This document shows positions 58,773 to 64,000 of a DNA stretch of 64,000 bases, piece after piece. Within the stretch, counting starts at the first letter, position 1. Each line of letters begins with the position of its first letter. The translations under genes and the position numbers were made by a program. The notes beneath the pieces are model-generated. The model was not told the origin of the DNA and ran no database searches. It worked only from the letters and a program-made list of their open reading frames with translations. The DNA is from Longimicrobium terrae (GTDB taxonomy: Bacteria > Gemmatimonadota > Gemmatimonadetes > Longimicrobiales > Longimicrobiaceae), in NCBI RefSeq assembly GCF_014202995.1, contig NZ_JACHIA010000003.1:372001-436000 (forward strand), written 5' to 3'.

Positions 58773-60332
58773 CTAGCCCAGGTTGTAGCGGGCCGACACG
58801 TCCTGCTGGGTGGCGGTGGCCACCAGGCGCATTTCGTCGGGCTGCAGCAGCGGGTCGTCGCGCAGGGCCAGCGTCAGCTTGAGCGACTTTTCCAGCCCGC
58901 GCAGCAGCTGCGGCTCCTGCTCCAGCACGAACAGCGCAACCTCAGGGTGCACGCGCACCATCAGCTGGCGCTCCTTGCCGTCCACCGCGGCGCGGCGCAT
59001 GGCGCGCTCGATCCTGCGGACGACGGTTTCCGGGGTGAAGATGCGCCCCGTTCCCTCGCAGGTGGGGCACGGCGCCGTCTGCGTGGCGTACAGCGACGGC
59101 CGCACCCGCTGCCGCGTCATTTCGATGAGGCCCAGCTCGCTCACCTGGAACGCCTTGGTGCGCGCGCGGTCCCGCGCCAGGTGCTGCCGAAGCTCCTGCA
59201 GCACCTTGTCGCGGTTGGCCTTGGTCTCCATGTCGATGAAGTCGCAGACGATGATGCCGCCCACGTCCCGCAGCCGCAGCTGCCGCGCGATCTCGCGCGC
59301 GGCGTCCACGTTGGTCTTCAGGATCGTCTTTTCGGGATCCTTTTTACCGGTGTACCGCCCGGTGTTCACGTCGATGCTGACCAGCGCCTCGGTCTGCTCC
59401 ACGATGATGTAGCCGCCGCTGGCCAGGTTCACCCGCCGGTGAAAGGCGTCGCGGATTTCCCGTTCCAGGTCGTACGCGTCAAACAGCGGCTTGGAGTCGG
59501 TGTACAGGTGCACCCGCTCCACCAGCGTGGGGTCCACCTGCCCCAGGTAGGCCACCACCTCGTCGAAGACGTTCTTGGCGTCGACGGTGAGGGAGTCCAC
59601 CTTCTGGCTGAACAGGTCGCGGATGATGCCCGCGGTCAGCTTGGCCTCGCGGTGCACCGGGGTGGGCGCGCGCGTCTTCTTGGCCTTCTTCTGCATCTGC
59701 GCCCACAGCGACATCAAGGCGCGCAGTTCGCGCTCGAACGTTTCGCGCGTCAGTTCCTCGCCCACCGTGCGGACGATGAGCCCGCCGGAGTTTTCGGGAA
59801 GGATTTCGCGGGCCAGGGCGCGCAGGCGGGCGCGCTCTTCGCGGTCGTCGATCTTGCGCGACACGCCCACGTGCGACGAGCCGGGCATGTAGACGAGAAA
59901 GCGGCCGGGGAGCGAAATGTGGGCGGTGACGCGCGGGCCCTTGGTGCTGATGGGCTCCTTGCTCACCTGCACCAGCAGTTCCTGCCCCTTCTTGAGAATG
60001 TCCTGAATGGGCGGATACTTGCGCGAGCGGCGGCCGCCCTCGTCGTCGGACGAGGCCGCCGCGGGCGCGGCGGCGGCGTCTTCGCCCTCATCTTCCTCGC
60101 CGTCCTCCAGCGCGACGTCGCTGACGTGCAGAAACGCCGCCTTGTCGGTGCCGATGTCGACGAACGCCGCCTGAATTCCGGGAAGTACGGCTTCCACCCG
60201 CCCCTTGTACACATCGCCCACCATGCGGGCGGCGTCCGGCCGGTCTACCATCAACTCGACCAGGACGTCGTCCTCCAGGATGGCGACCCGCGTTTCGCGG
60301 GCCGTCGTGTTCATCAGGATCTCGCGCTTCAC
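58773..60332 (-). CDS. rng: Ribonuclease E/G family endoribonuclease
   Basis: A 519-residue single-strand-specific endoribonuclease that processes rRNA and starts mRNA decay. Family signatures are KREILMNTTARETRVAILEDD at the start, an S1 domain (about 38-125) with an acidic insertion (DGEEDEGEDAAAAPAAASSDDEGG, about 75-98), the catalytic block VSIDVNTGRYTGKKDPEKTIL (two Mg-binding Asp: this one and VCDFIDM) and the zinc link APCPTCEGTGRIF (CPxCxGxG). It lacks the long disordered tail of RNase E, hence rng-type. GTG 60332 gives the conserved start. It is upstream of the rplU-rpmA region. Confidence 0.92.
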   Translation of the reverse strand: MKREILMNTTARETRVAILEDDVLVELMVDRPDAARMVGDVYKGRVEAVLPGIQAAFVDIGTDKAAFLHVSDVALEDGEEDEGEDAAAAPAAASSDDEGGRRSRKYPPIQDILKKGQELLVQVSKEPISTKGPRVTAHISLPGRFLVYMPGSSHVGVSRKIDDREERARLRALAREILPENSGGLIVRTVGEELTRETFERELRALMSLWAQMQKKAKKTRAPTPVHREAKLTAGIIRDLFSQKVDSLTVDAKNVFDEVVAYLGQVDPTLVERVHLYTDSKPLFDAYDLEREIRDAFHRRVNLASGGYIIVEQTEALVSIDVNTGRYTGKKDPEKTILKTNVDAAREIARQLRLRDVGGIIVCDFIDMETKANRDKVLQELRQHLARDRARTKAFQVSELGLIEMTRQRVRPSLYATQTAPCPTCEGTGRIFTPETVVRRIERAMRRAAVDGKERQLMVRVHPEVALFVLEQEPQLLRGLEKSLKLTLALRDDPLLQPDEMRLVATATQQDVSARYNLG

Positions 60333-60483
60333 GCGCACCCCCGCGTGCGGGGGCGCCGGGCGAGAACCCGGGCCAGGGGCGGCCGGACGCGGAGGGCGCG
60401 CGTGCGCCCCCGGGTGGGCCTGTGGATGTGCATCGGTCCTCTGCAGGGGGCCGCGCCGCGCACGGGGCGCGGCGGCCCATCGG

Positions 60484-61695
60484 TCAGTGGGAGAGCTCGC
60501 GAAGGAGGCTGCGCGCGATCACCATCCGCTGGATCTCGCTGGTCCCCTCCCCGATCTCGCAGATCTTGGCGTCGCGCATCATGCGCTCCACCGGATATTC
60601 CTTGGTGTAGCCGTATCCGCCGTGAATCTGAACGGCCTTGGTGGTGGTCCGCATGGCCACTTCCGAGGCGAACAGCTTGGCCATGCTGGCCTCGCGCGAG
60701 TACGGTTTTCCTTCTTCCTTGAGCCACGCCGCGTGATACACCAGGTGCTTGGCGGCTTCGATCTCGGTGGCCATGTCGGCCAGCATGAACTGGATGCCCT
60801 GGAATTCGGCGATGGCCTTGCCGAACTGGCGGCGCTCCGCGGCGTACTTCAGGGCCTGCTCGTAGGCGCCTTCCGCGATCCCCAGCGAAAGCGCGCCGAT
60901 GCCGATGCGGCCCGCGTCCAGCGTCTTCATGAAGTTGATGAAGCCCATCCCCACCTCGCCCAGGACGTTCTCGTCCGGAACAAAGGCGTCCTCAAAGACG
61001 AGTTCGCGCGTGTCGCTGGCGCGCCATCCCATCTTGTCTTCCTTCTTGCCCGCGCGCACGCCGTCGATGAACGGCAGGTCGTCGGCATGGCCCATTCCCA
61101 CTTCGCGGGCGCGGTCCAGGTCCGTCGTGGGCTTGGTGACGATGAAGCTGGTGATCCCCTTGGGGCCCTTCTCCCGGTCCGTCACCGCCGTCGCGACGAA
61201 GATCTCGCCCACGCCGGCGTGGGTGATGAAGATCTTGCTGCCGTTGAGCACCCATCCGCCGTCCGCCTTGACGGCCGTGGTCTGCGTGCCGCCCGCGTCG
61301 CTCCCCGCGCCCGGCTCAGTCAGTCCGAAGCCGCCCAGCACCCGGCCCGAGGCCAGGTACGGAACGAAGCGCTCGATCTGCTCCGGCGTGCCGAAATTGA
61401 CGATGGGCGAAGTGCCCAGCGTGGTGTGCGCGCTGATGGTGATGGAGTGCGACGCATCGACCTTGGCCAGCTCGTGGATGGCGATCATGTACGCGATGCC
61501 GTCCATTCCCGCGCCGCCCAGCTCCTCGTTCCAGGGCACGCCCAGCAGCCCCAGCTCGGCCATCTTGGCGACGTTCTCCCACGGGAACTCCGACGTCTGG
61601 TCCAGGTGTCCCGCCACCGGGGCGATCTCGTTCTGGGCGAATTCGCGCACCATGTCGCGGATGGCCAGGTGGTTCTCGTCGAAGTACCGTTCCAT
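60484..61695 (-). CDS. Acyl-CoA dehydrogenase
   Basis: A 403-residue FAD enzyme that introduces the first double bond of acyl-CoA, passing electrons to ETF. It shows [16 protein letters not shown] (about 123-138), [51 protein letters not shown] (in pieces), [33 protein letters not shown] with the catalytic Glu in GEGTSE (about 377), and a short C-terminal helix. Length and motifs fit short-chain/isovaleryl-type members. It stands alone; no other beta-oxidation gene is adjacent, and the 151-base gap upstream of rng is the only neighbour. Confidence 0.95.
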   Translation of the reverse strand: MERYFDENHLAIRDMVREFAQNEIAPVAGHLDQTSEFPWENVAKMAELGLLGVPWNEELGGAGMDGIAYMIAIHELAKVDASHSITISAHTTLGTSPIVNFGTPEQIERFVPYLASGRVLGGFGLTEPGAGSDAGGTQTTAVKADGGWVLNGSKIFITHAGVGEIFVATAVTDREKGPKGITSFIVTKPTTDLDRAREVGMGHADDLPFIDGVRAGKKEDKMGWRASDTRELVFEDAFVPDENVLGEVGMGFINFMKTLDAGRIGIGALSLGIAEGAYEQALKYAAERRQFGKAIAEFQGIQFMLADMATEIEAAKHLVYHAAWLKEEGKPYSREASMAKLFASEVAMRTTTKAVQIHGGYGYTKEYPVERMMRDAKICEIGEGTSEIQRMVIARSLLRELSH

Positions 61696-62159
61696 GATTC
61701 GGACTCTGCCCGCGGCGCCGGGTGAATGCTGATGGGCGGGGCGCCGGATGCGGCGCCGCCTGCCAAACCCGGCAAATCTACGGGTCTCGCGGGGATTGGG
61801 AAAGAGAGTGAGCCCCGGCGTACCTCAGGCCGCGTCAACTTCGTTCAGGTCCCGTCGCGGACATTCCCTGCGATCCGGGCCGCGGATCGCGCCGGTCCTT
61901 GCGCCCGCCGGTCCATCCCGCCGGTCCGCCGCGCGCTCCACAACGGACGCGATCAGGCGGTTCCGCCCGAGAGCTTCATCCCGAACCCGAACCAAACCGC
62001 GCCGTCCGTCCCGCCGGCTCTTCGCAGCGGCAGATCCTTGAACCGCGAGGAGGGGCAGACGATGATCCGCTCGCCCGGGCCTCGTGTGACGTTTGGCGTC
62101 CAGCGCGCCGGAACATTGGCCAGGCCGTGGCCGGGAACGCGCGCCCGGCTCTCCGCCCC

Positions 62160-62222
62160 AGTCCGCGCAGGCGGACTTCGTGCTTTTCCAGCGGCGAATT
62201 CATTCGCTCCTGGACGGCGGAC
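62160..62222 (+). repeat. Repeat family E, stand-alone unit
   Basis: AGTCCGCGCAGGCGGACTTC (hairpin GTCCGC/GCGGAC), then TTCCAGCGGCGAATTCATTC and GCTCCTGGACGGCGGAC; the second part folds TCCAG/CTGGA around GCGAAT/ATTCGC. It matches the unit at 4589-4651 and, inverted, 38581-38645. The gap 61696-62341 between the acyl-CoA dehydrogenase and recQ genes holds nothing else that I recognise. Confidence 0.7.
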
Positions 62223-62341
62223 GCGCCGGGGTTCGTTGCCCTACACGCCCTCCCTCCCGCGGCCCTGCATCCAGCGCCTCCTGCTCACGATCGGAGGGAC
62301 GGACGCCCATCCACCCGATCGCGATCAGTCAACCGCGCCGG

Positions 62342-64000
62342 CTACTCCGCCTGCGCCCGCAGGATCTCCAGAAACGCCTCGCCGTACTTGTCCATCTTGG
62401 CCGGACCCACGCCGGGCACGCCCAGCATCTCGGACGAGGTGCGCGGATGGCGCTTGGCGATTTCCACCAGCGTGCGGTCCGCGAACACGCAGTACGCGGG
62501 AAGCTCCGCCTCCTTGGCCAGCCGCGTGCGCAGCTCGCGAAGCTGGTTGTACACCTGCCGCTGCGCCGGCGTGGGCGGCGCGGCCCCCTCCGTGGAGGGC
62601 GGCTCGCCCTTGGCGCGGCGGGCGGCCTTGGGCGCGGCCGCGGGCTCGCGGTACATGTCCAGCGCCTGCGCCACCGCGCGCAGGATGGCGCCGCCGTGCC
62701 GGTCCGCCAGCGCGCGCCCTACCCCGTCCACGGACAGCAGCGCTTCCGGCGTGCGGGGCCGCTCCTCCGTCAGCCGGTCCAGCACCGCGTCGTCCATGAT
62801 CATCCCCTCGGGAATGCCTTCCCGCGAACCCAGCTCGCGGCGCAGTGAGCGGAGCGCCTCCGTCACCCGCACCGCGCGGCTCAGCTTGCCCTTGCCCGGC
62901 AGCTCCGACTCCCCCGCGACGGCGGAACCGGCCGGGCTGGAGCCCAGGCAGTTGTCGCAGGCGCCGCACCGGTTCATGGCCGCGGGGTCGCCGAAGTAGC
63001 GGAGCACGAAGCCGCGCCTGCACCCGTCGGTGTAGGCATAGTTCTGCATCTGCTTCAGCTTGCCCAGGTCGTTGCGCTTGCGCATCTCCAGCCCGCGCCA
63101 GTCGATGGCGAGGCGGTTCACGGGCGTGGTGCGGTCCAGCACCCAGGTGCCCTCGCCGCTGAGCGCCTGCCACTCCACCATCCCCAGGTCCTGCAGCGCG
63201 TCCAGCAGCGGCACCGCGCGTCCCCGCCCGCCCGCGGCCCCGTCCAGCGAGCGCCAGTCCAGCTCCACGCCGCGGTAGATGGCCTCGCCGCGCGCCGCGC
63301 GCCACAGCCCGCGAAGAAACTGAAGCTCCTCCGGCGCGTCCTGAAGCTCGCGCGAAATGCGCTCCGGCCGGGCCAGCAGGCGCACGCGCACGGGCTGCGG
63401 CCCGCCGCCGTACGTCTGCCGGATCAGGCCGAACTGCTCCAGCACGCGCGCGGCGGAGGCCGCCTGCCGGTCGTCGTCGATCCCGGGGACGGTGCGGCCC
63501 AGGTCCGCGATGGGCAGGCTGTACAGCCCCTCGGAATCGGACCGCTCGCGCAGTGCCTTCATCGCCGATTCCACCGTGGAGCGGGGCGGGTGCGCGGAGT
63601 TGATGAAGTACTCGTGCGTGAACTTGTCCTTGAAGGCGTGCAGCAGGACGCAGTCGCTTTCCCCGCCGTCGCGGCCGGCGCGCCCCGCCTCCTGGTAGTA
63701 CGCCTCCAGGTTGCCCGGCAGGTTGTAGTGCACGACGATGCGCACGTCGGGCTTGTCGATCCCCATTCCGAACGCGTTGGTCGCCACCACCACGCGCGTC
63801 GTGCCCTTCATGAACTCGTCCTGAATCCGCTTGCGGTCGCGGTCCGGAAGGCCGGCGTGGTAGCCCACCGTGGGCGTACCCACCCCGTTGAGCAGCGCCG
63901 TCAGCGCATCCACCGCCTTGCGGGTGGAGGCGTAGATGATGGCCGAACCCTCGCGCCCCTTGAGCAGGCGGAGGACGAGGCGGTCCTTCTCGGAGTCGTT
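62342..64000 (-). CDS. recQ: ATP-dependent DNA helicase RecQ, C-terminal part
   Basis: The gene continues past the right edge; about 552 residues of the C-terminal side are here. They include the second RecA-like domain (AIIYASTRKAVDAL, VGYHAGLPDRDRKRIQDEFMKG, VVVATNAFGMGIDKPDVR, YYQEAGRAGRDG), the zinc-binding RQC region (GCRRGFVLRYFGD with CGACDNC), a winged helix, and two HRDC-type domains (about residues 370-440 and 455-525 counted from 63913). It unwinds forked and recombination DNA. Two HRDC domains rather than one is a variation seen in some lineages. An Ala/Pro/Lys-rich linker separates them. Confidence 0.95.
   Translation of the reverse strand, partial: NDSEKDRLVLRLLKGREGSAIIYASTRKAVDALTALLNGVGTPTVGYHAGLPDRDRKRIQDEFMKGTTRVVVATNAFGMGIDKPDVRIVVHYNLPGNLEAYYQEAGRAGRDGGESDCVLLHAFKDKFTHEYFINSAHPPRSTVESAMKALRERSDSEGLYSLPIADLGRTVPGIDDDRQAASAARVLEQFGLIRQTYGGGPQPVRVRLLARPERISRELQDAPEELQFLRGLWRAARGEAIYRGVELDWRSLDGAAGGRGRAVPLLDALQDLGMVEWQALSGEGTWVLDRTTPVNRLAIDWRGLEMRKRNDLGKLKQMQNYAYTDGCRRGFVLRYFGDPAAMNRCGACDNCLGSSPAGSAVAGESELPGKGKLSRAVRVTEALRSLRRELGSREGIPEGMIMDDAVLDRLTEERPRTPEALLSVDGVGRALADRHGGAILRAVAQALDMYREPAAAPKAARRAKGEPPSTEGAAPPTPAQRQVYNQLRELRTRLAKEAELPAYCVFADRTLVEIAKRHPRTSSEMLGVPGVGPAKMDKYGEAFLEILRAQAE

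Overview
The window is high-GC bacterial chromosome. Penta- and hexa-purine lipoproteins with short lipoboxes, TonB-type receptors with CarboxypepD_reg N-termini, a type III glutamine synthetase, many exported DUF-type proteins and modular intergenic repeats together suggest a member of the Gemmatimonadota, probably close to Longimicrobium. That placement is an inference from gene content and style; there is no rRNA or other marker here to settle it. I see no phage, insertion sequence, CRISPR array or tRNA gene. About 57 protein genes are supported, and the last one (recQ) runs off the right edge.

Layout. 1-4400: an SMP-30-like hydrolase, a small membrane peptide, a degenerate HD-GYP response regulator and a DinB-like protein, separated by dense repeat clusters. 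4400-8780: an iron-type transcription unit with a perfect 8-1-8 Fur-box-like palindrome, a HmuY-like lipoprotein, a TonB-dependent receptor and an exported CbiX/SirB-type chelatase. 9200-18500: CCA-adding enzyme, a KAS III homologue, a chemotaxis receptor, a DUF2188/PIN toxin-antitoxin pair, a TonB-C protein and a TerB-like protein. 18500-21300: lrp-glnN nitrogen unit. 22500-26000: four tightly packed or overlapping minus-strand genes (ferritin-like, SDR, asparaginase, retropepsin-PDZ). 26000-29050: exported and small conserved proteins.

29100-32450 holds alaS, whose product carries a complete parvulin-type prolyl isomerase domain inserted in its middle region, in a patch of clearly lower GC. 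32600-38500: dicarboxylate symporter, a divergent TetR/oxidoreductase pair with two identical-pattern operators, and a penicillin acylase. 39200-54000: envelope functions on the minus strand (Tat-exported phosphoesterase, Lgt, plug-only TonB-like protein, NatAB-CPBP exporter, tandem lipoproteins, S41 peptidase, PBP4, M15 peptidase with a calcium-loop insert) plus a REC-GGDEF protein. 54200-64000: gpmI, rpmA-rplU with a beta-propeller lipoprotein and RNase G upstream, acyl-CoA dehydrogenase, and recQ.

The intergenic space is unusual. Several families of hairpin-forming repeats (named A to H here) recur, and the larger clusters keep the same relative order and orientation, as if they were pieces of one composite element. 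The two strongest leads in the window are the AlaRS-parvulin fusion and the Fur-box/HmuY/TonB/exported-chelatase operon.
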